Positions 36,601 to 50,948 of a stretch of 64,000 nucleotides of DNA are shown in pieces; the stretch's first letter is position 1, and each line of letters starts with the position of its first letter. The DNA is taken from assembly GCA_040954595.2 (NCBI GenBank), contig CM082595.2, forward strand, positions 7,812,001 through 7,876,000. Reading direction: 5' to 3'. The translations under genes and the position numbers were made by a program. A model generated the notes under the pieces. The model was given only the letters and a program-made list of their open reading frames with translations. It ran no database searches and was not told the origin of the DNA. This DNA is from Balanoglossus misakiensis (taxonomy: Eukaryota > Hemichordata).

Positions 36601-38143
36601 TGTTAGCTGCTAGATTTCACTAAGGTCATAAAACTCACACTCGTGCAACTGTGATAGAAGTATGTACCTATGATATACATGCGATGTCTCGTGTGACTTC
36701 AGCTTAATTACCAGCGACATTTCTGACAGCTAACCATGAACTTCGAGGTCATAAAACAAAGCGTATTGCAAAGCCTATTGATGATTATATTGTCGAACGT
36801 TTGAATTCCGAGGTCTAATGCATTCAACATTTGATTTTACGTTAAACAAAACAGATAAATGCGCGTCGCGAAGCACAGCTCAATTGACAAATTGTCATGC
36901 GATTGACTTGTAGCTCTGATGATTCGAATCCAAACCTATTAACAGTTACAGCTTGTGTATAAAAATGAGTTCAAGTTAACATAGATTCAGATAAAAATAT
37001 TGCAATTAAGAGGAATGATTTGATAAACTTTTCAGTTTTTGGTGTGTCACAGACCTAACAGATAGAAGTGGCATGGTATTGATGGTTTCTTTGCATGTTC
37101 AACATTTATCTCAATTGAAAACTCTTTCCAGATGAATTTCACGAGATACTCACGACAGAAGTTAGACATTGCAAACAGTTGTATTGAAAGCACTGGGACA
37201 AAGGACGCGGCTGCGTGGGCAATAGTAAGCACGACCGTCACAGTGTGCCACCCCATAGACAAGTGACAGTGACGCTTGCCATTGATGGTTGATTGGAATA
37301 ATTTGTTTTACATATGGCGTTGTTGATTTGACCGCTTGGTACATGGTAAACGCTATGTATGGTGAACGAATGTCAAATCCAGCATCATCGAGATACTTGC
37401 TTTACGTGCATGAGCGAGCCATGTTGAGAACTTCACGTGGTTCAAGAGCAGACAAGTACGGCCGCTCATTTTATCACTAACAGTATTTGATTTTCAATTT
37501 TTGTTTACGGCACCGACCTTCCCGCAACAATACTGAAAATACAACTTCATCTTTTCGCAATGAGTACTAGCTGCATCGGAGAGATACACCACAAGTTGAT
37601 GCTGAGAGACTTCACAAAATCTCTGATCTTGTAATTTCGCGCAAACAGGTGGTATGTCCTGTCTACGAAAAAAGTATGAAATGAGCAATGCCTTTGTAGT
37701 CGACTGATACTGACACTAATGGTATGGATCACATGTATTGGTTTCGTATATGGAAAGCCAGAAGCATACACATTATAACTTAAGTACGTGTGGTTTCTAA
37801 GTTTACAGTCCGTTAACTGACTTTGACACCAACACCTTTATCAGTACACATTTTACCTGTGGTTATCTTTGAATAATTTAACAACTTTTCTTGTTTATCA
37901 AATAAAAGCATCTTAAAAGAGCAAACTATTTTTTTCTCACGTGCTAGTAGTAGGAGTGTAATTTGTCTGTACCACAACTCCGAAAGCCATATTCATGCCG
38001 ATCACATAATCTGAATAGAATCAAGCATTAGTTGACAGAATGATTTCATTCCAAAATTCGCACAGGCAACGGACGCTGAAAATTACAGCTAGAGCTATTC
38101 TCATACATCTGTAATGGTACATGTAAAAGAAAAGACGCGTAAA
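33684..38143. other. No confirmed gene
   Basis: AT-rich sequence with the GAGT repeat and a GTT run at about 35455-35471. A minus-strand hydrophobic frame at 37150-37262 (MGWHTVTVVLTIAHAAASFV) ends near a GTGAGT donor-like site but is unrecognised. Confidence 0.4.
35829..35910. repeat. GAGT tetranucleotide repeat
   Basis: Mostly GAGT with scattered GAAT and GACT variants over 80 bases. Confidence 0.9.
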
Positions 38144-38225
38144 AGGCCAAAAAGATATACGAAGTTCCGATTACATCGTTTTCAAAAATACTGTAGGTAG
38201 GTAGGGAATTTTTATTTATTTTCGA
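38144..38225. mobile_element. AGGCCAAAA-ended MITE, left-end fragment
   Basis: AGGCCAAAAA, then GTTCCGATTAC, TTTTCAAAAA and GTAGGTAGGTAGGGA follow the same order as the left end of 56271-56582; the rest of the element is absent. Confidence 0.7.
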
Positions 38226-39016
38226 TTCTTTTGTATTTCTCAATGTGTATTTTGGTATGTGTTTTCAAAATAGCATTGAACAACTCTTTTATGAAACCAT
38301 ATACCATATGGGGTCTTTGATGAAAAACACTCGGATGGAATTCTGATATATTAAATAAAGCATGCATCAGTAGAATTGAAGAGTGTAGTTTATTACATGC
38401 AATGCCATGGAAACCGAAGTGACTGAAGCACAATTCTTCGGCAGGAAACAGAAATGTTTATCCACAGACATGTTTTCCGCCGAGAAAAAACACAACAATT
38501 CCCTCATGTTGCAAACTCTCGGCCACCTGCCATCAAAACGTGAAATCCATTTATTTTTTAGTACTTTCCTTCACTTTGTCTTCCAGCTGTCGTAATTAAA
38601 AAAACGAATGTCCCTTACGTTGACCTTCGAGTCGTTTGTAGCATAGCCAACATGGATATGTGTCTGCTGTACTTGTCGTGGTCCTGGTTGTTTCAACCCG
38701 GACACCCTAGTCTCAGACCCTATCAGCGCAGCCCGTCCCAACTAAAATATGTCTCTAGTTCCCCCAAGTTCATTCGTGCCCGTATTAAATGACCATGAGA
38801 TAGGACCAGTTCACGACATTAGACAACAGTGCGGTAAAGAGAGCGTGTTGTCAGTAAAGACTTGCAAAAAACGACATTATTGTAGATTGCCATCGACCGT
38901 GTTTAACGCCAACATAGAATATGGATTTGAAACGACTCTGAAACGTCTATGGTCAAAAACTGGCATACATTACTATGTGTGAATGGTTCAGTGGTCCTGG
39001 AACTTTTCAGATTTAA

Positions 39017-39819
39017 GGCTGCATTCACAAACACCTCTGGAGGGGGGGGGGCAGGAGAATTGAGGGGGGGATTTGAAAAAATTGAGGGTATGTAAGGGGG
39101 GATTTGAAATAATTTAGGGACTGAAAGGGGGGGACTTGAAAATTTTAACGACTAAATATTTATTTTGAGTCCACAAAAATGCAGTTTCGCGCCCTTTATT
39201 TTACAAAATTTTCTAGTGTGGGAGGGGGACACCCCCTCCCACACCTCCCCCCTCCATTCATCAACACCTTTCAATCATTGATTGGTTTATCTAGTGTCCC
39301 AGGTCAGGGGACTTGCCCCCACCCCATGATAACTTTGAGCGGTGATGGTTAAATTTGTCCTCCCCAACATACCGGTAGTTGAGTCAATTTGCTTTTGCCG
39401 GGTTCATTAAAATGCAGCTTTGAGCTCTGTATTTTAGAAAATTTTCTTACGTGGGAGGGGGACACCCCCTCCCAAAACCACCCCCTTCAATTATCGGTTT
39501 ACAATGTCTCCCAACACAGAATACAAATATATGTACTTAAAAAATAAAAACAATGTGCAGTTTTAATACCCACTGATGAGGGGAAACATCAGTTTCAAAT
39601 TCTGTTCATGGGAGCGCTGTTTTTCTTTTTACAAGATAGATAAGTGATGTGTTTTGCTCTGTGAAAGAAAATGGGAAGAGGGGGATTTCAAAATTTTGGC
39701 AGTTCGGAAGGGGGGGATTTGAAAATATTGGCAGTTAGGAAGGGGGGCATGTGAAAATTAGCGGTTAAAAATGAATTCTCCCGCCCCCCCCCCTCCAGAG
39801 GTGTTTGTGAATGCAGCCT
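39017..39819. mobile_element. G-rich palindromic-ended element
   Basis: The left end AGGCTGCATTCACAAACACC and following TCTGGAGGGGGGG are repeated inverted at the right end (CCCCCCTCCAGAGGTGTTTG, then TGAATGCAGCCT). Inside the ends are runs of GGGGGGATTTGAAA. The middle holds a direct duplication of about 85 bases (around 39172-39258 and 39403-39488), each half containing the self-complementary hairpin GGGAGGGGGACACCCCCTCC. No coding capacity. Confidence 0.85.
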
Positions 39820-40275
39820 AAGCCCACTCTGCAGGCTAGACCTGAGCCAGTGTAAAGGATTAACACCTCACCGCAACACGCTTCACGGTCTATGTCCTAA
39901 CTTTGTGCGGACACAAAGCGACCAAAAGGATTCATTTTCTGTGTTTACAAATGACAAATAGTGTGCCTAAAACGTTTTACCCGGTGTGAACCTGGTACAA
40001 CAGGGTATATATTTTCCACTTTAATTATCTAACAACCATAGGAAAATACATGTATTGAACTTAAGTTTACTCAGGGCTGAAACGGCCGGAAAAAATCGGG
40101 TCGTGACAATTAGCAACCGACAAGGGCCGCCGAAGACTCGAAAGCCTTCCAACCACATGCTCGGCCGCGACCAGCAGCATACGTTGCACATTTAGTACAT
40201 TTTACACCAGAAAAACATGGTTTAATATTTCTCCGAAGGTTTGGTTCTGTTTTCCAGAAGAATTACATCATATTT

Positions 40276-40459
40276 GTCGCGTGATGCGCGCGATTTCGTC
40301 ATAGTTCTCGCATGGATCTCGCGATTTTTGTATATTCCGTATATCACACATCGTTATATTTACTTTCCGGTTTACGAAGCTCTAACAAGTTTAGGGTCGG
40401 TGGGTTAAAATTAAGGTAGTTCGGGTAATCGGTACAACACACAATATTTAGTTTGGCCT
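40276..40459. mobile_element. AGGCCAAAA-ended MITE, right-end fragment
   Basis: From GCGTGATGCGCGCGATTTCG through TTTAGGGTCGGTGGGTTAAA to the terminal TTTGGCCT this follows the right half of 56271-56582. The left half is missing. Confidence 0.75.
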
Positions 40460-41542
40460 ATAACTAAGACATCAAACTTTTTGAACAGGCGTCAGCGGTA
40501 CTTACATGCAATATTTACTAACGTAACCTGAAATACTTATTCACAGCTAACATTTGAATTATTGTAAATGTTGTTCCAAATCAACACGTGAAAAACACCC
40601 CAATCTGATCCACTAACAGGCAGTTAATATTCAACAAAAACCAGATTTTTGCAAACCATTAGTAACTAATGACTTATGTCAATATAAAAAATCCAAGGGA
40701 GATTGAATAGACTTGCCTAGCTTATACTAGATACCTAAACTCCATAAAACACCACCAGAAGCCAGATTTATCGCAAGGTCACCAAAATGCTGTATGACGT
40801 AATTATTTGAGATACTGACATCTGTTCTTGGTGCCATGAAATAGGCACTACAGACACACTACACTATTATGGCAGTGGTATAAATCAAATGCTGATATTT
40901 AAGGAATTCCTTTGGGTACATATTGCGTCCCCCTGCTTGCTGACTCATTTCTCTTTACTCATTCAAGGTGGAATGTGTCCAGAGTTTGTCCGACAGAACA
41001 AGGCGCACCGCTTCAGCTAAAGCTTTCAAATCTCCATTCAGATGATGTTATATTTCCCTGAAGAAATCTCATATTCAGTGACTATCTCCCGATGAGATAT
41101 CCTTCTCGTATGTATTTTTCATCACTTTGACACTAACGCTCACCTTTCTACTGGTATGACAAGCCAGATCATTTCATCTTTGCTATCATCAATTTTCCAT
41201 ATCTTGACATCAATTTTCCATACCTTGCCATCAATATTCCATACCCACCAGTCTATGGGTTATACTTTCTAGGCTGTTTATCGTACACGTGGCATTTAAA
41301 TCTTAGTATAGTGATTATGAAGAAAGACACATCTATCTGTCTTGAAAACATTCTATATTTCGGTCAATGTAGTAACAATCTTATTGACATTCAAACGCTT
41401 CTTGGTATGTGTCATTAGTAAGCCGATAAGTATAATGTATCGCTTAAATGAATGTGTCTGTTTCCATTTTTGAGTTATGGATTTAAATGTGGCATGTGTC
41501 ACATGTGGGGCAGGAGCCGCTTATTATTTTCGAAACACCTTA

Positions 41543-41713
41543 GGGCCTGGTCATAATTAACGGGGGGGCGGTGCAATTTGGGGGAGGGTCACTATTTTTC
41601 ATGCAGCGGTTTGAGGGAGGGCCACTACATTTTGGGCAAGAAATCGGGGGAGGGTCAGTATTTTTCATGCATTCAGATTTTGAATCACACCCCCTGTTAA
41701 TTTTGACCAGGCC
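41543..41713. mobile_element. Short G-rich MITE
   Basis: Ends GGCCTGGTCATAATTAAC and GTTAATTTTGACCAGGCC are inverted repeats around an interior of GGGGGAGGGTCA(C/G)TATTTTTCATGCA units. Distinct from, but similar in G-richness to, the element at 39017-39819. Confidence 0.75.
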
Positions 41714-44700
41714 ATTGCATCAACCCTTGGTCTTTTTGTCTTTATTCCATCTACATGTATCTTTCTTCCACAGACTTGACTTGGGTCCCTGTGCTTTGTT
41801 ATTTGTATTACTGTTCTGTATTGTTTTGTTTTGTGTCTGTCGTTGCAAGCGGCCATGTGAATATCATTCATATTTGACCTATATATTGCACTCATTTGCA
41901 ATATTCGCAATAGAAATTTTCAAATACGAACGGCAAGACGACATTATACAGAATCCTTCTATCTTAGACGACCGTGCAGTTTGAATGTTCCAAAGCGGTA
42001 TTGAAATGTCAACGTTTACAGAAAGCTGTGGACTAGATTTTATCCACGGCCCAAAGAGAACCTCAAAATAACCAAGCAAATTAAAATCGGTCGTATTTAT
42101 GACCTTATATTTCCAGTGATCAAAACATTTCCTGTGATGTCACGTATACATTTAAATGTTTTCAAAGGAATGAAAATGAATGCAGTCTCGACCATCATGT
42201 TTTATAGAAAAGATCTGGGGATGAAAATGTACATACTGACCCGACTGATTCGGAATGTCAGAATTATAACAGGATTTGCGAAGTATGTGTAGCTCAGACT
42301 TACATCGTCTTATTGATCCGTATAATTGCTTGCCTACTTATTTGCTCGTTATTTGACTCAAGCAAAAATATATGTTTAGCGGCGGTAGACGTTGATGAGG
42401 AAAAAGTTCAAAATGCAAATATTCCGTGAAAGGTTTATGCTATTAATCAGTATCAGGAAATCCAATTGTCATTTCTACTGTCTTACCTTTTTTACATTCA
42501 ATGCAATCACTGAAAATTGTTTGAGCGATGACAAATTGTATTTGTTTCTATGAGCAGTGAACGTGTTGCCCCGTAGCTTTCAGATGTAGGTGACCTTGAG
42601 AAATGTTCAATGAGGTCTTACACATGTATTCGTAACTTAAATATAAATTAATACATTTTGTTAAATGTGTAAAAGTTGGATTTTCCATCCCATTTGATCA
42701 CTTTTTGAAGGGAGGACCGGCTTGATGGAAATCAAATTTTGCTGTGTAGTCTCGAATTACCCTTATTAAAGCAAGCAAATATATCTCACGGAGATCTTTT
42801 TGTGAATTTGGGACGTACGTTATCCGTTGGTCAAAAACTAAAACTAAATTGCACGACCAAGTGAGTTCTATTCGAGTTGCCAGATTATCAGGCTCAGTTG
42901 GATGTCCTGTTTCACCTCTTCAACGCATGTACAGCTTGATTCCAACTAAACCTGGATCATCAGCTTTTGTCTACCCTTGTCGCGGTGCCCTGTTCCCTAA
43001 TTCGCACTGAATGCGTGTCAATCCTGCATGTGACCTAGGCTCCAGCAGGCTGTAACCCTTCCCTTTATTCAATCCATTGTATTTTTGCTTATTTTGCCTT
43101 TAGTCGTGGACAGCTCATGACATTACATGCCGACTAGAAATCATTACCCAGAATTGTAACAATCAGCAGATTTTTCATTCCGTATATACTACATGTAGCT
43201 GCTTCAAAGCAAAACTTTCGAAGAAGCTTATTTGATGCACACAGAGAGAGGGGTAGAGGTGGGGGGGGGGGTTATCACAGAATTGCACGGATATTTTCGA
43301 GGATGCTCATTCTTAATCATTTTCCATTTCAAATGGGTACAGAGGTCGGTACTGCAGTTACGGGGGGACAGGAAGAGCAAGTTTTGGCTGTCATTACGTT
43401 CATTCAATCAGAACATCGTTGTTTTCGCACTCGAAATACAGAATTATGTATCGGCCTATGGAGTGCCCCAAAGTGGCGCACAGCCAGTACATCTGTGTAT
43501 ACTGATGTCATGTTTCGCTATGTAAGAATATCATAGGTCGTTACAGGGGTCATCCATCACCCAGATGCCCATATTTGGAGAATAAAAGGCGGAAAGGTTG
43601 CGTCTTCCTCGTGATGACTTCGTGTAACGCCTATAATGGCATTTTGTGGGTAGGCTGTTGCCAAGATAAATGGAAGATGTTCAGTAATCTGAGATACGGA
43701 CACATTTTCAGGTATTTCGTATTCATATCGATGGTGTTGATACGCATGCGCCAAACCTGTCTGTTTACTTCAAGTCTGAGTAGCTTCAAACCCTTGCATC
43801 ATATATTTTCCTGAATGTTTTTCGTACATACATACCGGCTTGCATTGAATTGGTTAAACACTGCCGATCAGAAATTTTAGCAATTATTTCCGTTTGTCTT
43901 AATAATTTAATTAAATATGTACACATACATAATCCTTCAAGTAGTGCTTACATCAATGTAGAATAATTACTGGAATATACATGTTTCATATATAGTCTAC
44001 GATTTAATGAATAAACATTATTTAGAGATCTTAATAGTAAATGAACATTAAATATACACCATTTCGAGAGAAAAAAATATCACAGAAACATAAAGCAAAA
44101 TTCTGAACAAAGGTTTCCATGCAAAAACGTCATAACAGTATTACTTTAAAAGCGAGAGGGTGAAAATAGACTATAGAGCGAGGAATCCGTTTTTTTAATA
44201 TGGTCAAAATGTGATTGGCGATGAAAGTGCCCAGTATACTCAATTGACGTTTAATATCCAACAGGATATTGAAAGCGTTATTGTATGAGGCATCGTGTAT
44301 TTCTACAGTGTAGCGCAAATCAGTGAACATGTGTATTCAGGCCTTAGAGAATTTATATGTGATGTATCAATACATTTCAAAACCATTTTCCTTTTCAGTG
44401 AATATTGTTTTCCCCGGGCACTCTTACTCACTGCAAAACATGGGAACAACACACTAAGATAAGTATCTATGGAGACTTTCACATTCTTGTCACACCAAAT
44501 ACACAGGAAACCCTGCGTTAAAAGCGCTAATTGCACATATGTAGGTGACATCAAATTATGTAAAGTGAATTCTGAGTCATTGATATTTATAACAGTTTAT
44601 GAAATATTGCATTAAATTGGTCAGAAGGTGAAAAGTGATTCAATGTACCTTCCAATAAATTTGAAAGTAACATCTCTGTCTGGTAATATTCATAAAGTTC

Positions 44701-46392
44701 GGTAGGGACCTGTGTAGTAATAGGGCTAACTGCACAAATCTGTTTATAGTGCAAACCCTCAATAAACTTACTAATTTATCAATTAGCACGGTGCTCGTCT
44801 TAGCAATTAATGACCAGTTTTGTAAAGCGGCATCACGCAATTCTTGTAATGTAACATTGCTAAGAAAATATCACAAAATACGCGAATTTACTGTTTATCG
44901 GCCTGAAATTGAAACTAGTCTCTAAAAACGTCTAATACATTGGGAAACAATCCCCTCTATGAACTTTCATCAAGGACGGTACAGGAACTCTTGATTAAAG
45001 GCTCCTGGCTTATTCGTCAAGTATGAAACTTTTATTTTTCCTCGATTAAATCAGTGTGATTAATTGAAGCTGACAGAGAAAACATGGAATAATGGCAATT
45101 TCTTCCCTTTTTTATTAATATACTGTCACTCAGTGTCACCGTGGTGCCGTGAATGTTATCGACAGGACGGTACGAGTTTAGCAGAAAATTTGACTGCTTC
45201 AAAAAAGTCTACATATTTCTTAACCACTGGTCATCTGTAATTGGGTATAGGGTATGGTTGTAATATAATGCCACAAACCAATCACTTCAATTTGCTCTAA
45301 AGCTTACGATTATGCATGTATGTTCAATGATCGATAAATCTGTTCAACATTTTGAAGATGCTAACATGGTCAACCATCCATCGTTAATCCGATAGTATTT
45401 GACAAATCTGAATATCATACATTGACTCTCCTGTGCAGTTAGCCCTATGAGGTAAGATATATTACACTAAGTCTGCATGGTGAAATTTTATCAGACAAAT
45501 TGTTTTCACATGTGTTTTACTGTATTCAAAGGAATTCTACCATTTACTAATCAATAAACTCCAAATTGACATATTTAATGTGGGTTCCAATTAGTGCTAT
45601 ACTTCCATAATTACTGAACTTACTGCACTTTGCTTTACTTTATGATTTCACAGAGAACTAACCTATGTATTACTCTTTAATTGCATTTTCTATAAAATAT
45701 TAAAGTTTGCCGTTGATTAATATCACAAAGTGCGATTATTGTGAATGTGTCTGCATGTCTGTTATGGGTGGTTTGTTTTGAGTTGACATCCTCCAGACTA
45801 TATTTTCAAAGCAGGTCAGAATGTCGAAAGCTGTTATTAGCCAGCATAACTATACATGAGAGTCACGCTGTCGTTTTAAGGTGAAGGGAAATTACAGTTC
45901 ATCCACAAATCCCTTAAATAAGATAATTCTTTGAATGAACGAAACAGCCAACCGTAACTTAGACAGGGCATGACAGCAACTGAAGATCCTAGTAGGTCGT
46001 GGCGACTGCAGTGAGGTTTGTGCTGGTATGGGAGGACATATTCTCGTCAAGGGGGACACCCACACGGCGCGACGACCCCTTCCCTTTCATGCTCCGAATA
46101 TGTTGCCCCCCTGATATCTGCTGTCTTAAAGTTTTCGTAAGTGACTGTGAGTATGTAGGACTCGAATCTTAAACATATTGCATGGAAAGAAGTGCGTCTT
46201 TGTCCTAGCAGATTACCAAATGTAATTACAAAAACAATATCAGCCCAAAGCGTCTAGCCTATATACACAGTGCATTTCCTTTAAAAATGACAATCGTTGT
46301 GAATTACGAGCAGAAACCATTTACCTGCACGTCACACACATACGTACACATGATACATCGATACAGGCGGTATAATCTCCACATTGTTAAGT

Positions 46393-46420
46393 GACAGACA
46401 GACAGACAGACAGACAGACA
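46393..46420. repeat. ACAG microsatellite
   Basis: Seven perfect GACA units. Confidence 0.95.
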
Positions 46421-48312
46421 TCGCAAAGAGATAAAATAAGGTAGTTAGATACGAACACTGAAGAAGTAGGGCGGCTGCGTTTTCTAATGAGCGTTAACAT
46501 ACACATAATGTTGCAAATGTTGTCTGGTGTTTATCTATATAAGTCTAAAATAGGTGATTTAACCATGTATTTGTCCCACTGATGACATTTAGGGGCTATC
46601 GGGAGGCATCATTTAGGGAACTTAATCACTCTGTTAATCATCATCATCATCGTTCACAGGTACATTCAAGCCGTTTAACGGATCATAGCATTCTAGCATT
46701 CATAGGTAACCTATGTTGGTGCAAACAACTAGGCTGTATAGACATTGCAGCAAAATGTCATACAGGGTAGAGTGAGAAAGGACGCAAGGTTTATATTATT
46801 TGCTTGGTGAATGTGTGGTGTGTCTGACGCTGTATATAATAATTAGAGATTCGACTCGTTGAAGCTATTAGAAGCAATTAGCAAATTAGTATTTAATTCC
46901 CTGTACAACTTTTAATTTAACGAGGAAATATTTGACGGCAGAGCATACCCGCGACTGTGATATACACTCGCATTGTCGGGCACTAAATATTTTTTATGTA
47001 CGTGAAAAAGACGATTTGCACACATGTGAATTTTCCCCCCGTTCTCTGATTATGAAGATATTGATAAATTTGTTTGATTTTACAATCCTGGAGTGAGATA
47101 AGGGTCATTGGGTGGAGGTATACTTCTTCCAAATTCGTTGTGCCGTAGCAAATGACAACATCTGTAGCTCAGTCGTTCGATTATACCACCTAGCATTTAC
47201 AGATCTTTAAAACAAAGCTGTGATGTGATATTTGATTGGCTTTAAAAAAATACAATCTGTGGAAATGCATTACTATAGCAAGGAAGTTATGACTTACACA
47301 ATGTGCAGGTTTGGAACTCTCCTAGCGGGTAGGTAATTAGGCGACCAGTTTCTCACCAACGTTAATCCTCTCTTTATGACGCAGTGCTCGGATCGACTGC
47401 CTTACATGTTTCAGTTCCGATGACTCAGTCGTGAAGAACGTAGCCAATCAAATCGCAGTTTGTATGCCCCGGTTATAGCAATGTCATGAGAAACTACAAT
47501 AGGGCGGAGTTTAATACGGAAGGGTTCGCTTGACATGACCGCGGTGAAATTCCAGCTTAGCGTTGCAATAAAGGTAGTGAATTTCCTATTGGAAAGCGTA
47601 TAGCCTTTCGATAGTGACCTATTTTCTATAAATGGCATACTAAGTCTTCGATAACTGATTTCCAATAATTCCGTTATGTATTTCTTCATCTTAAATCTCC
47701 ATTAGCTGTTACATTAAACTTTTTTATTTGTGTTCACTGCAGTTCCTTGTTCAAATTCCTGAAACATTATATTCAATAGCCCAGCATTTAGCTTACCAAC
47801 ACGACATATGTTAACGTCTGACAATAAATATGTGCATATCTATGCTGTAAAGAGTGAGCGGGGAGGGGTGTGTAAAGTTATACACTACCCTGATTGAGAA
47901 AGATCCAAAAATAAAACGAATGACCCCGCGAAAATGTATCAAACCAATGCTGATATGATCGTTAATGTACTGTACTACCTTACCGTTGGGTTTAATTAGT
48001 TCAAAAGCGGTCAGTCTGTTTGGACATTTCTTTGTATATCTGCAACAGTGTGCAATACCGTTAAGTGGATAAAGTCATTCCTTTCTTTATTTTGATTTCT
48101 TCCGACAGAACACGGTCTAAGTCATTAGCTCTGATATCTTGAAATATAAAACTGACATAATCTTTGAGAAATTGGTGTGATATTTGCTTATTTTTAGAGG
48201 CAATGGATAGAAAAAAACCAAATCATTAAAAACAGGATATGTAGTCGCCTGCAGCTCATGCATGTATATCTTGCTCCGTTTTTTATGTCGTAGTATACCC
48301 GCTCTCGGCGAT

Positions 48313-48329
48313 GGGGGGGGGGGGGGGGG
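48313..48329. repeat. Poly-G tract of 17
   Basis: Longest of several pure G (or C) runs; others are at 7151-7164, 21822-21834 (C), 32184-32196 and 43261-43271. Confidence 0.95.
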
Positions 48330-49996
48330 CTGCTTAAATAAGCGCGTTAAATAATGACTTTTATAAATAAATTAAGAAGTTTAATATTCGGGTTACAAAC
48401 GCCACTAATTGAAAAAGCGTATCGTGTGACCTATTTTTGTGGATTTCGGATTTGAAGCCTCAACATTTTAAGTCATAATCGGCAAACAGTTTAGAGTGTG
48501 ATTATTATGAAGTAGCTCGGACAAATTATAATTAGGCTACTCCCATATATTCTGGTTTGTCCTCGAATCTCCATATGGCAGTACGGAGTGTCAATACCAT
48601 TCGCAGCTTGATAACACATTTGATTAATATAGAGTTTATTTGCATATTTTGATATGCAGAAATTTAGCGTTATTTAATCGAAATTGAAAAATTAAAATTA
48701 TTGTGTTATGACTTTTATTGCAGAAACACCAGGGACATAGTTTGAACAGCGACCCCTTCGCCATGACGTTTTTTGTCACGGTTAATACATTGCATTATCA
48801 TGGATGGATCAATCAAAAAATGGAATGTTCTTAGAAGCGCCATTTAAACGGTATACGCTCACCACCAATTTACATACGCCCATATATGGCTGAAATGGCG
48901 TATTTGAGGAACAAATGGTGGCGCTCTTTTTTCGCGTGTGCCACCCACTGAAAATCTCTGATTTGCTAGATCTCAATTTGCCATGGTAACTTTAGCTAAA
49001 TTTGCATAGGCGACCGTTTACCTTTAATGCTAGTTAGATAAAGGAAGAATATTAATGGCCACCAATACCTTAAATAATAATGTTATATTGTTCTACCGAT
49101 CTTCTCCTGGGCAGCAGAAACTGATGATGTCAAATGCACACCCAGGGAAATTGAAGTGTAAATTTTACCAGCGGTATTTTACGGAAAAACAAACGTTACA
49201 GATACTAAAAACGGTGTAACACGATGTAACGAATATCCATGCCACATTCACATAGTGTAAACTGTGAAAGACACTTCGTTAAAATCTCATACACGGCTTG
49301 AAATTAATAAAAGTACATTATCTTCATTCCCTTTGATTTGAATGTTCCACATTTCGGCTCAATTGGTCTGGAAACGGGAGAAATCAGAATTCCATAGATA
49401 TAAAATTGAACACAAGTGTGCAGAGCGCGTTTATAACACCCCAGTGATATACCAACCAACACGCGTGATTGACTCCTTTCACTTTGGTTCTGCATTGTTG
49501 ATTCACTTCATTGATTTTAATAGAAAACATCGTCAATTCGGTATAATATTTCTGAGATAAAAGTCACTAGTCGATGTGCACTTTCCGAGACACCTATTTA
49601 AATATCCATTTGGCGTCTCCAGTATCGATTAGGACCTCACAAATAGAGCACTCGCAAAATCACAAATTCTAATGTCAATGTTAAACTTGCATGAGGCTTG
49701 CAGGAGTCAATGTTTAATCGATTTGCAACGACATTGATGTTTAACAGTTAGTACGAGAAAAGGGCACGTATAGTTAACACATTTCACTTCTTACAGCCAC
49801 TTTGCAAGAAATAAAATATTGACAGCATGGACAGAACTGGCGATAAGGTGATCGTTATAACATAATTACCATACCAGCACAAACCTCAAATCACATTACA
49901 ATCTGTTTGTAATTTTACTGGTTGAACGTGCGACCGATATTCAATGCATGTTATTAATACCATATTTGTGTCTAAATTTTACAAGGATCTATAGCG

Positions 49997-50074
49997 ATAC
50001 ATACATACATACATACATACATACATACATACATACATACATACATACATACATACATACATACATACATACAT

Positions 50075-50106
<32 letters not shown>

Positions 50107-50398
50107 TCACACACACACACACACACACACATATACATACATACATACATACATACATACATACATACATACATACATACATACATACATACATACATAC
50201 ATACATACATACATACATACATACATACATACATACATACATACATACATACATACATACATACATACATACATACATACATACATACATACATACATAC
50301 ATACATACATACAAACATACATACATACATACATACATACATACATACATACATACATACATACATACATACATACATACATACATACATACATACAC
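49997..50398. repeat. TACA tetranucleotide microsatellite
   Basis: About 400 bases of almost pure ATAC/TACA, broken once by an AC dinucleotide run at about 50090-50131 and once by a single substitution (ACAAACATAC near 50311). Open frames here are repeat artefacts. Confidence 0.98.
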
Positions 50399-50948
50399 GT
50401 ACGAAGTAGCAAAAACATACCAGGCCATGTCTCTCGGCAAAGTCATCTTATGTCTTGTTATACAAATTGTTGGAAATAATGGAAAATACAGGTCTCGACT
50501 TAGCACATTATTCATGATGTCAAGGTTAAAAAGACTATTGATTAATTGACTTCTAAAAGAATTCTTCACACGCAGAAAAAACGGATGCATTCGTAATATG
50601 ATCACTTGTGTTAGCTTACTGCCAGATGCAATTAGTAAAATTGTGGAATTCTATAATGCTTACGGAGCGAATACTTATACCTCCAACATGTGACGATATA
50701 AAGGTTTCATACGAAAATGAAGGTTCTGATTTTTTGATTGGTTCGCAACATTAAAGGCAGTCATATACAATCCAATTTATGAAGCCTCATGTATACATGA
50801 AACTGTGTGGGTTTACGATTACTCAGGGGACATATTAAAATATCGACACTTGTGTCAACTGTAACCCAGCAAGACGTACATACGCATTATCCTTTCGCTT
50901 GGCAACTTACAGAAGAAGCATAGTGGCTGCTGAAATAAGATGATTCCC

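Larger units (their letters stand above)
41714..49996. other. Long tract without recognisable genes
   Basis: Over 8 kb of AT-rich sequence with only the poly-G tracts at 43261 and 48313 and the ACAG repeat at 46393. Open frames (43232-43525, 43575-43814, 47411-47689) overlap others in conflicting frames and show no domain. Confidence 0.45.

Noticed and set aside
41571-41984. 137-codon plus-strand frame
   Set aside because: Its first third is the G-rich MITE and the rest is low-complexity hydrophobic sequence with no domain.
49948-50605. Frames of 100-208 codons with YIHT or YVCM repeats
   Set aside because: Pure translation of the TACA microsatellite.
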